From an uncultured Collinsella sp. (lineage in GTDB: Bacteria; Actinomycetota; Coriobacteriia; Coriobacteriales; Coriobacteriaceae), in contig CAUBPS010000018.1 of NCBI GenBank assembly GCA_958437935.1, forward strand, positions 1 to 47,587: a stretch of DNA of 47,587 nt, read 5' to 3'. The notes under the pieces are model-generated. The model saw only the letters and a program-made list of their open reading frames with translations. It was not told the DNA's origin and did no database searches. Of this stretch, positions 1 through 7,510 are shown piece by piece. The first letter of the stretch is position 1. Each line of letters starts with the position of its first letter. Made by a program: the position numbers and the translations under genes.

Positions 1-19
1 CGTCATCGAGATTGAAGAA

Positions 20-49
20 GGGGGAGGCCTCGCGGCCTCCCCCTTTTTT
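20..49 (+). terminator. Rho-independent terminator of an upstream gene
   Basis: A perfect 10-bp stem (20-29 with 34-43, GGGGGAGGCC and its complement) encloses a 4-nt loop and is followed by six T. It ends a transcript entering from outside the window and separates it from the acpS operon. Confidence 0.9.
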
Positions 50-100
50 GCGTTAACGGTTTTTTTGTCTCACATAGTAGCTGTGTTTTATAACCCTCGT

Positions 101-130
101 TTGTCGCATCTTCTGTGAACGGGCTACAAT
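101..130 (+). promoter_or_regulatory. Possible promoter of the acpS operon
   Basis: TTGTCG (101-106) and TACAAT (125-130), 18 nt apart, resemble -35 and -10 boxes. They lie 30 nt upstream of the acpS start and after the preceding terminator. This is only a consensus match. Confidence 0.4.
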
Positions 131-159
131 AACCTAGTCTGTGCGATATGGAGGTGAAC

Positions 160-699
160 ATGGCTGAAGCTGGTATCGGCGTTGATATCGTCGAGATTTC
201 CCGCATGAAATCAATTCTTGAAAAGACGCCGTCGTTTGCTCGGCGTGTGTTTACCGAAGAAGAGCGTGCGTATTGCGATGCATCATCGCGTCCCGCTGCT
301 CACTATGCGAGCCGCTTTGCTTCGCGCGAGGCGGTGCTTAAAGCTCTCGGCACGGGTTTTAGTCAAGGCGTGGGTCGCAAGGATGTTTCGGTAACGCGTG
401 ATAAACTCGGCAAACCGAAGGCTCTGCTTTCTGGTCGTGCTCTCGAAATCGCCCAGGATTTGGGTGTTGTCGAGGTCGCTCTTTCTATTACTCTTACGGG
501 TGACTTGGCTGTCGCTAATGCCATTGCAATCACCGAGGATGCTCGACCTAAGCCTAAGGAAGAAATAGTGAGCAACAAGAAACGCGTTGCGCAGACATTT
601 AAAGAGGCTCGCTCTGTTTTAGATGAGCTTGAGCAGCTGCAGAATTCAGCATTGACGGAGCACCTGGGCGATGCTTCGCAAGATACGCTAGGAGCATAG
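160..699 (+). CDS. acpS: Holo-[acyl-carrier-protein] synthase with a C-terminal extension
   Basis: Transfers 4'-phosphopantetheine from CoA to acyl carrier protein, activating it for fatty acid synthesis in the cytoplasm. The N-terminal motif GVDIVEISRM carries the metal-binding Asp, and RFASREAVLKALG carries the conserved Glu and Lys of the AcpS fold. I start at ATG 160 because GGAGGTG (150-156) is an ideal ribosome-binding site for it; the upstream ATG at 148 overlaps that site. The protein is 179 residues, whereas bacterial AcpS is usually about 120-130. The extra 55 or so residues after ITEDA are charged and probably helical (KKRVAQTFKEARSVLDELEQ) and match no domain I recognise. The stop codon is directly followed by the nnr ATG, so the two are probably translationally coupled. 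Confidence 0.9.
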   Translation: MAEAGIGVDIVEISRMKSILEKTPSFARRVFTEEERAYCDASSRPAAHYASRFASREAVLKALGTGFSQGVGRKDVSVTRDKLGKPKALLSGRALEIAQDLGVVEVALSITLTGDLAVANAIAITEDARPKPKEEIVSNKKRVAQTFKEARSVLDELEQLQNSALTEHLGDASQDTLGA

Positions 700-2316
700 A
701 TGAAACCGGTTTTGAGTACCGAAGAAGTCGTTCGTCTCGAGGATATCATCGAACGCGAAGGGACTTCGAAGGCCGAGCTTATGGAGCTAGCGGGTGAGTT
801 TGCCGCCAACGAGGTCTTGAAGCTCAATCCCGATCGGGTTCTCGTTCTGGTCGGTTTTGGTAATAATGGCGGCGACGGTTGGGTTGCCGCCGATATCCTG
901 AGTCACAAGGGTGTGGACGTGGATATCGTTTCTCCGGTTGAGCCGGATGAGATTCCTGCTGCTCTGGCACGTCATGTTGCTCGTCGAACTGCCGGTCGCG
1001 ATGTGCATGTTTGCGTCGGTCCCTCGCGTGACGAACTCGAGGTTTTGATCGATAAGGCGGATGTTGTTGTCGATGCCATTTTTGGTACCGGTTTCCACGG
1101 GAATCTGCGTGCGCCGTTCTCCATTTGGATTCCTACGGTCAATGAATGCGCCGATTGTGTCGTATCCATTGATGTCCCCTCGGGCCTGAATGCCGAGACG
1201 GGCGTTGTTGATGACGACTGCATTCGTGCCGAGCGCACGGTGACGATGATTGCGCCCAAGATTGGTCTGTATAGCGCTGATGGCCCTGAGTATGCTGGCG
1301 ATTTGATCTGCGGCAATCTTTACGACCGTCTTGACGAAGTCATCGATGATGTCGACCACGCCGCCGAGATTGTCGAGCCCGGTGACTTAGTTGATTACTT
1401 TGCTCCGCTACCATCGAATATCGATAAGTATTCCCGTGGCTCCGTGCTTATTGTCGCCGGATCTGCGCAATATCCTGGTGCTGCCATTATGGCGGCCAAG
1501 TCTGCAGCTCGCGCGGGTGCTGGTTACGTGGCAGTCGCGGCTCCTGACGCCTGCGCTAATCTCATTCGCATGGCACTCCCTTCGATTCCCGTCTTTGCTA
1601 TTCCGTCTGATTCCCGCGGCTCCTTTGGCGCCGCTGCGCGCATGACGGTGTGCGAGATCGCAAAGAAGTACAGCTGCGTGCTGTGCGGTCCCGGTATGAC
1701 GACGTCTGCTGGCGCTATGCAGGTGGTTTCGGGCTTGCTCGAGCTTGATGTACCGCTAATTTTGGACGCCGATGCACTCAACTGCCTTGCTAAGATTGCC
1801 ATTGACGGTATTGATAGTAACCCCGAGATGTATCGTCGCGAGCAGCCGTTGGTTATGACGCCGCACTATCGTGAGCTTTCGCGTCTGGTTGCCGGTGACG
1901 AGGTGAACGACCTTGGTACCGCGATTGCAGCTGCGCAGAAGGTTGTCTGGGCTGCAGGCTCCGACAATCTGGTGGTCATAGCCAAGGGGCCGACGACGGC
2001 TATCTGTGGCGTTGAGCGCGTGCTGCTGCCACTCTCGGGTCCGGCTTCTCTGGCAACTGCCGGTTCGGGTGATGTTCTCGCGGGTATTTTGGCCGGCACG
2101 CTTGCCACCATGCGCGACGAGATGGATCGTTGGGAGTTACTGTATTCGTACGCCGTTGCACTTCACAGCTATGCTGGTTTTGCCGCGGCGACGGAGTATG
2201 GTGAGAAGAGCGTCATCGCGACCGATCTTATCGACTTGATCGGTCCTGCCATGGAACTGGCGGCAAAGGATGCGCTCGAAGATCTGGGAATCATGGACGA
2301 AGGGTCGGATGACTAA
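700..2316 (+). CDS. nnr: Bifunctional NAD(P)H-hydrate epimerase / ADP-dependent dehydratase
   Basis: Repairs damaged NAD(P)HX: the N-terminal YjeF_N half (about residues 1-215) epimerises the hydrate and the C-terminal ribokinase-like half (about 225-530) dehydrates it using ADP. Visible motifs are GFGNNGGDGW and SIDVPSGLNAETG in the epimerase half, and GSAQYPGAA, CGPGMTTSAG, LDADALN, MTPHYRE and TAGSGDVLAGI in the kinase-like half, the last being the nucleotide/phosphate-binding signature. The 538-residue length fits the usual bifunctional enzyme. It abuts acpS and lies 2 nt before alr, in the acpS-nnr-alr-tsaE type of cluster seen in many bacteria. Confidence 0.95.
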   Translation: MKPVLSTEEVVRLEDIIEREGTSKAELMELAGEFAANEVLKLNPDRVLVLVGFGNNGGDGWVAADILSHKGVDVDIVSPVEPDEIPAALARHVARRTAGRDVHVCVGPSRDELEVLIDKADVVVDAIFGTGFHGNLRAPFSIWIPTVNECADCVVSIDVPSGLNAETGVVDDDCIRAERTVTMIAPKIGLYSADGPEYAGDLICGNLYDRLDEVIDDVDHAAEIVEPGDLVDYFAPLPSNIDKYSRGSVLIVAGSAQYPGAAIMAAKSAARAGAGYVAVAAPDACANLIRMALPSIPVFAIPSDSRGSFGAAARMTVCEIAKKYSCVLCGPGMTTSAGAMQVVSGLLELDVPLILDADALNCLAKIAIDGIDSNPEMYRREQPLVMTPHYRELSRLVAGDEVNDLGTAIAAAQKVVWAAGSDNLVVIAKGPTTAICGVERVLLPLSGPASLATAGSGDVLAGILAGTLATMRDEMDRWELLYSYAVALHSYAGFAAATEYGEKSVIATDLIDLIGPAMELAAKDALEDLGIMDEGSDD

Positions 2317-2318
2317 TC

Positions 2319-3464
2319 ATGAATAAAGCCGATTTGACGCGCTGGTCCTGGGTCGAGATCGACCGCGGGGCGCTCCGTCGCAACACGAGGGCCTATAAGA
2401 ACTTGCTGAATCCACGTCAGCGCCTGTGCTGCGTGGTCAAGGCCGATGCTTATGGTCATGGAGCTGTTGAGTGCGCCAAGATCATGTATTCGGCCGGTGC
2501 CGACATGTTTGCCGTGGCGACGGTTAACGAGGGCGTTGAGCTCCGACAGGGCGGGATTACGAAACCCATCCTCATCCTAAGCGAGCCGCCTATCGAGGCC
2601 ATTCCGACGTTGCTCGAGTTTGATATCATGCCCTCGGTCTATACGTCTGACTTTGCTCTTGCGTATGGCGAATGTGCCGTCGCGGCGGGCAAAGTGGGCA
2701 AGTATCATCTCGCCATCGAGACGGGCATGAATCGTATCGGCGTTCACTACACGCAGGTGCTCGACTTTGTATGCGGCATCAGTTTCCATCGCGGTATTCA
2801 GTGCGACGGCGTATTTACGCACTTCGCCACGGCCGATGAACCTTCGGGCTGGGACTACAAGCTGCAGTGTCAGCGCTTTACCGAGGCCGTTCAGGCCATT
2901 AAGGATGCGGGTTTTGAGTGCGGTATCGTGCACTGCGCCAACACGCCGTCCTCGATGCTCGACCCCTCGATGCATTTTGATATGATCCGCGCCGGCGTTG
3001 GCTTGTATGGCATGCAGCCGTGCGAGCTGAGCGGCCGCGTGATGCAGCTTGATCCCGTCATGAGCGTCCACGCGCGTGTGACGCGCGTGGCGCATCCTGC
3101 GATGGGCGAGGGCGTGGGCTACGGCTTTACCTACCGCGTACCGCGCACGCGCGTTCAGATCTGCACCCTTCCGATCGGTTATGCCGATGGCCTTTCGCGT
3201 ACGCTTTCCAATCGTATGGACGTGCTGTATCGCGGCGAGCGTGTGCGTCAGGTGGGCAATATCTGCATGGACCAGTTTATGGTCGCCATTCAGTCCAACC
3301 CGGCGCATGAGATTCCCGAGGCCGAGTATGGTGACGAGATGATCATTGTCGGCCGCGATGGAGATGCCGAGATTACCATGGACGAGATGGCGCGCCTACG
3401 CGGCACGATTAACTACGAGGTCGCTTGCGGCTTTGGTATGCGTCTCGACAAGGTCTACGTGTAG
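2319..3464 (+). CDS. alr: Alanine racemase
   Basis: PLP enzyme that interconverts L- and D-alanine for peptidoglycan synthesis. The PLP-lysine motif VVKADAYGHGA is at residues 39-49 (Lys41), and the second catalytic base is the Tyr in GVGYGFTYR (Tyr268). The C-terminal beta domain contains the conserved NICMDQFMV. The length of 381 residues is normal. It starts 2 nt after nnr and ends 8 nt before the next start, so it sits inside the same operon. Confidence 0.96.
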   Translation: MNKADLTRWSWVEIDRGALRRNTRAYKNLLNPRQRLCCVVKADAYGHGAVECAKIMYSAGADMFAVATVNEGVELRQGGITKPILILSEPPIEAIPTLLEFDIMPSVYTSDFALAYGECAVAAGKVGKYHLAIETGMNRIGVHYTQVLDFVCGISFHRGIQCDGVFTHFATADEPSGWDYKLQCQRFTEAVQAIKDAGFECGIVHCANTPSSMLDPSMHFDMIRAGVGLYGMQPCELSGRVMQLDPVMSVHARVTRVAHPAMGEGVGYGFTYRVPRTRVQICTLPIGYADGLSRTLSNRMDVLYRGERVRQVGNICMDQFMVAIQSNPAHEIPEAEYGDEMIIVGRDGDAEITMDEMARLRGTINYEVACGFGMRLDKVYV

Positions 3465-3472
3465 GAGTCGCT

Positions 3473-4093
3473 ATGGGCGTCATGCACATCCCCGGCCATA
3501 GCCATCAGGCGCCGCGTGAGGTCGCACTCGAGGAGATCGAGGCCGTTCTGGGCGATTGTCACCTTTGCCAGCTTTACCAGTCGCGCCATAACATCGTATT
3601 TGGCGTGGGAAACCCCCACGCTCGCGTGATGTTTATTGGCGAGGCGCCGGGCCGCAATGAGGATTTGCAGGGCGAGCCCTTTGTGGGGGCGGCAGGCGAG
3701 GACCTCAACGGCATTTTGTCGCTGGCGGGGCTCAAACGCGAAGACGTCTACATTGCCAACGTGCTTAAGTGCCGCCCGCCGGGAAACCGCAATCCGCGTC
3801 CCGAGGAAGTGCTGGCTTGCTCGCCGTTTTTGCGTGAGCAGATTCGAAGCATCTGGCCCGATATTATTGTGACGCTCGGCAACCCCGCGACGCACTTTGT
3901 GCTAAAGACCGAGATTGGCATTACTAAGCTGCGCGGCAGGTTCCACCAGATGGGGCATTTTGTGGTAATGCCCACGTTCCATCCGGCAGCAGCGCTGCGC
4001 AATCCGGCGTGGCAGGAGCTGCTGGAGGAAGACTTTAAGATGCTGGGCGACTATCTGGAGCGACATCCCGCGCCAGAGGACGCCTCGGAATAA
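3473..4093 (+). CDS. Family-4 uracil-DNA glycosylase (iron-sulfur type)
   Basis: Removes uracil from DNA as the first step of base-excision repair. Motif GEAPGRNED (residues 57-64) and the TFHPAAALR motif near residue 170 are the family-4 active-site signatures. Four cysteines, Cys29, Cys32, Cys100 and Cys116, have the spacing expected for a 4Fe-4S cluster ligand set. I start at ATG 3473, preceded by AGGAG at 3463-3467; an in-frame ATG at 3425 lies inside alr and is unlikely. The protein is 206 residues, as usual for the family. It lies between alr and tsaE in the operon. Confidence 0.93.
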   Translation: MGVMHIPGHSHQAPREVALEEIEAVLGDCHLCQLYQSRHNIVFGVGNPHARVMFIGEAPGRNEDLQGEPFVGAAGEDLNGILSLAGLKREDVYIANVLKCRPPGNRNPRPEEVLACSPFLREQIRSIWPDIIVTLGNPATHFVLKTEIGITKLRGRFHQMGHFVVMPTFHPAAALRNPAWQELLEEDFKMLGDYLERHPAPEDASE

Positions 4094-4105
4094 TAAGGAG
4101 CATAT

Positions 4106-4612
4106 ATGTCCCTGGAGCGCCTGGGGGTAGGTACTTACAAAACGACTTGCGCTGCCGATACGGAGTACTTTGGCGAGCTAATTGCACCGTGCCTTGAGGA
4201 CGGCGATGTGCTCATCCTGACCGGTGGCCTGGGAGTGGGCAAAACTCACTTTACCAAGGGCGTCTCGCGCGGGCTGGGCGATGGGCATATGGTTACGAGC
4301 CCTACGTTCGCCCTCATGGCCGTTCACGATCAAGGTCGTATTCCGCTGTTTCACTTTGATCTATACCGCCTGGAGCATGCCTACGAGCTCGAGGATACGG
4401 GCATTTTCGATGTGCTGGGCTATGAGGGTGCTTGCCTGCTGGAATGGGGCGAACAATTCCAGGACGAGCTGACGGATGAGTATCTTTCGGTGACGCTCAG
4501 GCGTGATGAGGGCGACAGCGACGTGCGAACGATAACGCTTGAGGCGCACGGTGACCGCGCAATGGAGCTTTCCCATTTGATTGATAAGGCTGTACAAGAT
4601 GAGCTTGCATAA
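4106..4612 (+). CDS. tsaE: tRNA threonylcarbamoyladenosine (t6A) biosynthesis ATPase TsaE
   Basis: The P-loop ATPase that drives turnover of the TsaB-TsaD complex, which places threonylcarbamoyl on A37 of ANN-decoding tRNAs. Walker A is GGLGVGKTH (residues 40-48, Lys46), followed by the family motifs TSPTFALM, FHFDLYRL and LLEWGEQF. AAGGAG lies 8-13 nt before the start. Its 3' end overlaps the start of the TsaB-RimI-TsaD gene by 14 bp, so all t6A-specific genes of the complex are coupled here. Confidence 0.95.
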   Translation: MSLERLGVGTYKTTCAADTEYFGELIAPCLEDGDVLILTGGLGVGKTHFTKGVSRGLGDGHMVTSPTFALMAVHDQGRIPLFHFDLYRLEHAYELEDTGIFDVLGYEGACLLEWGEQFQDELTDEYLSVTLRRDEGDSDVRTITLEAHGDRAMELSHLIDKAVQDELA

Positions 4613-6983
4613 CGACAACGCGCTGGTGGTGGCGCTCGATACCTCGACTGACATGCTTGCCTGCGCGGCAAGCTGGATTGATGGGCAGACGGGTGAGACG
4701 AAGCTCGTGAGTGGCGACCACATGTGTCGCCGTCACGCCAACGTTGAGCTCGTGAATACCGTTGATGGCGTGCTGGCTCAAGCCGGTCTGGATCGCAGCG
4801 ATGTTGGTTGCTATGTGGTCGGCCGCGGCCCGGGGTCCTTTACGGGTGTGCGCATCGGCATCTCCACTGCCAAGGGCCTCGCGCGTGGTGCCAATGTTCC
4901 GCTGCTGGGCTTGTCGACGCTCGACGCTTGCGCTTGGACGGCGTGGAAGGCTGGCGTGCGCGGCAAGCTTGGTATCTTGGCCGATGCTATGCGCGGTGAG
5001 GTATATCCGGCGCTGTATATGCTGGTCGATGAGGGTCCCGAGCGTCAATTTGAGCGCGAACACGTGGTCAAGGCCGCCGTGGCGCTCGATGAGTGGCGCC
5101 AAGCAGCGGACTGGGGCCAGGTTCAGCTGACCGGTGACGGTCTCGTGCGCTATGGCAAGCTGCTGGGTGAGGACGAGGCCGCCCGCTGCGTGGAGCGCGA
5201 CCTGTGGTGGCCTTCGGGCGAGGGCTTGCTGCTCGCGCACGCTGCGGGTGACGGCGATCCGGCCCGCGTCCTGCCGATTTACACGCGCCTTTCGGATGCC
5301 GAGGAAAACGAGCGCAAGCGTCTTGGTCTTGCCGAGAGTGCGCAGAGCGAAATTACGGGTGTTGCCGATGAGCTCGCCGGTCGTCATCTGCAGTTCCGTC
5401 CCATGGGCGCGGCGGATGCCGAGGGCGCAAGCGCGCTGGAGGCTGCCTGCTTTGAAGGTGCCGGACACGAGGCATGGACGCCGGGCATGTTCCTGTCCGA
5501 ACTGGGCGAGGACGTCGCTGCGCCGCGTAGTTGGTGGGTGGCACACGACGACGGCAAGCTGCTGGGCCTTGCCGGCGGTATGGTCGTGGACGGTGATGTG
5601 CAGATTCTGGATGTCGCCGTCGACCCGGCACATCGCCGTGAGGGCATTGCCCGCAAGCTGCTGTCGCACGTGAGCTATGATGCCCAGATGCTCGGCTGCA
5701 CTACGGCTTCGCTCGAGGTCGAGGACGGTAACGAGGGGGCGACCGCGCTTTATAACGCTCTGGGCTTTACCGAGGCTGGCCGTCGCCGCGGCTACTATGG
5801 TGCCGGCAAGGACGCCATCGTCATGACGGCTCCGCTGCCCCTGGTGCTTCCGGTCGATAATGCTTCGCCCGAGCCGACGGCGGCAGAGCAGCGCGTATGG
5901 CCGCTGCCTGCGCCTGGGCGCTCCGAGGGGGAGCGTGCCGAAATTGAGCGCCGCCGCCTAGTGCTCGCTATCGAGAGCTCCTGCGACGAGACGGCCGTGG
6001 CGATTATCGATGCGGATGGCAATATGCTGGCCAACCAGGTGTCGACACAGATTGATTTTCACGCCCGCTTTGGCGGCGTGGTGCCCGAGATCGCCTCGCG
6101 CAAACACGTTGAGGTGATTGTGAGTGTCGTGGATGCGGCGCTCGAGGATGCCGCAGCATCGCTTGGTCTTGAGGGTGGAGCCATCGCGCCGAGCGAACTC
6201 GCCGCTGTTGGCGTGACGCAGGGTCCGGGCCTGGTGGGTGCTCTGGTAGTGGGCGTCGCCTTCGCCAAGGGCTTTGCCTATGCCGCCGGCAAGCCGCTCG
6301 TGTGCGTCAACCATCTGGAGGGCCATCTGTTCGCCAACCTGCTGGCGCAGCCCGATCTCAGGCCGCCGTTTATCTTCACGCTCGTCTCGGGCGGTCATAC
6401 CATGCTCGTGCACGTGAAGGCATGGGGCGACTACGAGGTACTTGGTGAGACACTCGACGATGCTGTGGGCGAGGCCTTCGACAAGGTAGCCAAGGCGTTG
6501 GGTCTGGGCTATCCCGGTGGCCCCATCATCTCCAAGCTGGCCGAGACGGGCAACCCCCGCGCGATCGATTTTCCTCGCGCGCTTAACAGCAGGGGAGACT
6601 ATCGTTTCTCGCTTTCGGGTCTTAAAACGGCCGTGACGCTCTACATCGAGCAGGAGACCAAGGCCGGGCGCACGATTCACCTGCCCGATCTGGCGGCTTC
6701 GTTTGAGGCAGCCGTCTTTGACGTTCAGTACAAGAAGGCCAAAAACGCCCTGCATGCCACCGGATGCAAGGAATACTGCATCGGCGGCGGCGTCTCGGCC
6801 AACCCGCATCTGCGCGAGATGATGATCAAGAAGCTTGGGCGTCAGGGGATCCGCGTAACGGTGCCGCCCTTGTCTGCCTGTACCGATAACGCAGCCATGA
6901 TTGCGGAGGTCGCTCGCCGTAAATTCGACCGAGGTGAAATCTCGCCGTTCGACGTCGACGCCGATCCAAACATGACGCTGTAG
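4599..6983 (+). CDS. TsaB-RimI-TsaD fusion (t6A transferase plus ribosomal-protein acetyltransferase)
   Basis: One open frame of 794 residues carries three enzymes that are usually separate. Residues about 9-240 are TsaB, with GRGPGSFTGVRIG at 75-87. Residues about 264-400 are a RimI-type GNAT acetyltransferase, with ILDVAVDPAHRREGIARKLL as the acetyl-CoA loop and ALYNALGF. Residues about 453-794 are full-length TsaD: IESSCDET, the metal-binding HLEGH (His572, His576), SGGHTMLV, GGGVSANPH and Asp763 in CTDNAA. TsaB and TsaD form the t6A catalytic complex with TsaE; RimI acetylates ribosomal protein S18 N-terminally in E. coli. I use ATG 4599, which overlaps tsaE by 14 bp; a TTG at 4581 is a weaker alternative. 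A linker rich in Pro, Glu and Arg (about 405-450) joins RimI to TsaD. Confidence 0.95.
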   Translation: MSLHNDNALVVALDTSTDMLACAASWIDGQTGETKLVSGDHMCRRHANVELVNTVDGVLAQAGLDRSDVGCYVVGRGPGSFTGVRIGISTAKGLARGANVPLLGLSTLDACAWTAWKAGVRGKLGILADAMRGEVYPALYMLVDEGPERQFEREHVVKAAVALDEWRQAADWGQVQLTGDGLVRYGKLLGEDEAARCVERDLWWPSGEGLLLAHAAGDGDPARVLPIYTRLSDAEENERKRLGLAESAQSEITGVADELAGRHLQFRPMGAADAEGASALEAACFEGAGHEAWTPGMFLSELGEDVAAPRSWWVAHDDGKLLGLAGGMVVDGDVQILDVAVDPAHRREGIARKLLSHVSYDAQMLGCTTASLEVEDGNEGATALYNALGFTEAGRRRGYYGAGKDAIVMTAPLPLVLPVDNASPEPTAAEQRVWPLPAPGRSEGERAEIERRRLVLAIESSCDETAVAIIDADGNMLANQVSTQIDFHARFGGVVPEIASRKHVEVIVSVVDAALEDAAASLGLEGGAIAPSELAAVGVTQGPGLVGALVVGVAFAKGFAYAAGKPLVCVNHLEGHLFANLLAQPDLRPPFIFTLVSGGHTMLVHVKAWGDYEVLGETLDDAVGEAFDKVAKALGLGYPGGPIISKLAETGNPRAIDFPRALNSRGDYRFSLSGLKTAVTLYIEQETKAGRTIHLPDLAASFEAAVFDVQYKKAKNALHATGCKEYCIGGGVSANPHLREMMIKKLGRQGIRVTVPPLSACTDNAAMIAEVARRKFDRGEISPFDVDADPNMTL

Positions 6984-7017
6984 CTGGTACGGCGCGGTCC
7001 CCGGACGGAGGGGCCGG

Positions 7018-7112
7018 ATATAAGTTTTCCTGATCTACATCCGTGCGAATGCCGGAAAGCACTTAATGTGCTTTCCGTCTTGCGCAGGACTGTAGAGCAG
7101 GAAAGTTCATAT
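7018..7112 (-). repeat. Nested hairpin element, copy 1 (inverted, decayed outer arms)
   Basis: The same element as at 11785-11921 and 29612-29742, in opposite orientation. The inner stem GGAAAGCAC (7054-7062) pairs with GTGCTTTCC (7068-7076); read on the minus strand the loop is ATTAA. The outer flank CAGGACTGTAGAGCAGGAAA (7085-7104) is the reverse complement of the left flank in copy 2. The surrounding outer arms are only partly complementary. It fills part of the 527-bp gap between the tsaBD fusion and cstA. Confidence 0.75.
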
Positions 7113-7240
7113 GCGCCGCCCGGCTCCCGCGGCTCTCAGGGGCATCTCTCATGCAAAAACTTTTGTTGGGTAAAGTCCGAGGTCGGTGGCGTTTTATACC
7201 GAGAAATCCAAAAAAGTTGAAAATTCATTACAAATTTGCG

Positions 7241-7269
7241 TTGACTTTAGGTAACTAAAGTTTCATACT
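7241..7269 (+). promoter_or_regulatory. Probable cstA promoter with a palindrome in the spacer
   Basis: TTGACT (7241-7246) and CATACT (7264-7269) are 17 nt apart. The spacer carries the palindrome ACTTTAG-gtaa-CTAAAGT (7244-7261), which overlaps the -35 box and is well placed for a repressor. The leader peptide starts about 70 nt downstream. Confidence 0.55.
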
Positions 7270-7340
7270 CCTTTTCAACCACTGGGGGATGTGAACACGC
7301 ACGGATCGTTCGCATCATGATTGAAGAGGATTTCTTAGAC

Positions 7341-7385
7341 ATGTTCACGCATCAGCTAAACATTATCAGCGTAGTAATTATCTGA
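7341..7385 (+). CDS. Ile/Val-rich leader peptide upstream of cstA
   Basis: A 14-codon ORF encoding MFTHQLNIISVVII followed by TGA. GAGGA lies 10 nt before the ATG. Six of its last seven codons are Ile or Val (ATT ATC AGC GTA GTA ATT ATC), which resembles leader peptides of branched-chain amino acid attenuators. It is followed immediately by alternative hairpins and a terminator. Whether it is translated is inferred from this arrangement. Confidence 0.65.
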   Translation: MFTHQLNIISVVII

Positions 7386-7475
7386 TGCGGGTTAGCACAT
7401 ACAGCTAGCCCGTACGATAACGGGCGGCTGATGAAGATGAGGGCCGTCGAGCGCAACCGACGGCCCTCATTTTTT
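7386..7475 (+). terminator. Attenuator: alternative hairpins and terminator before cstA
   Basis: CGGGTTAGC (7388-7396) can pair with GCTAGCCCG (7404-7412). GCCCGT (7408-7413) can instead pair with ACGGGC (7420-7425), so the two structures exclude each other. A 12-bp terminator stem (7438-7449 with 7458-7469) followed by six T comes next, 36 nt before the cstA start. With the leader peptide this is the layout of a ribosome-stalling attenuator. I saw no T-box sequence. Confidence 0.7.
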
Positions 7476-7510
7476 ATGTCTAGGAAGTTCTTTTTAGAGG
7501 AGGAAATGTA

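Noticed and set aside
7386..7475. T-box riboswitch before cstA
   Set aside because: No T-box consensus or specifier-loop architecture is visible; the leader peptide plus alternative hairpins explain the region better.
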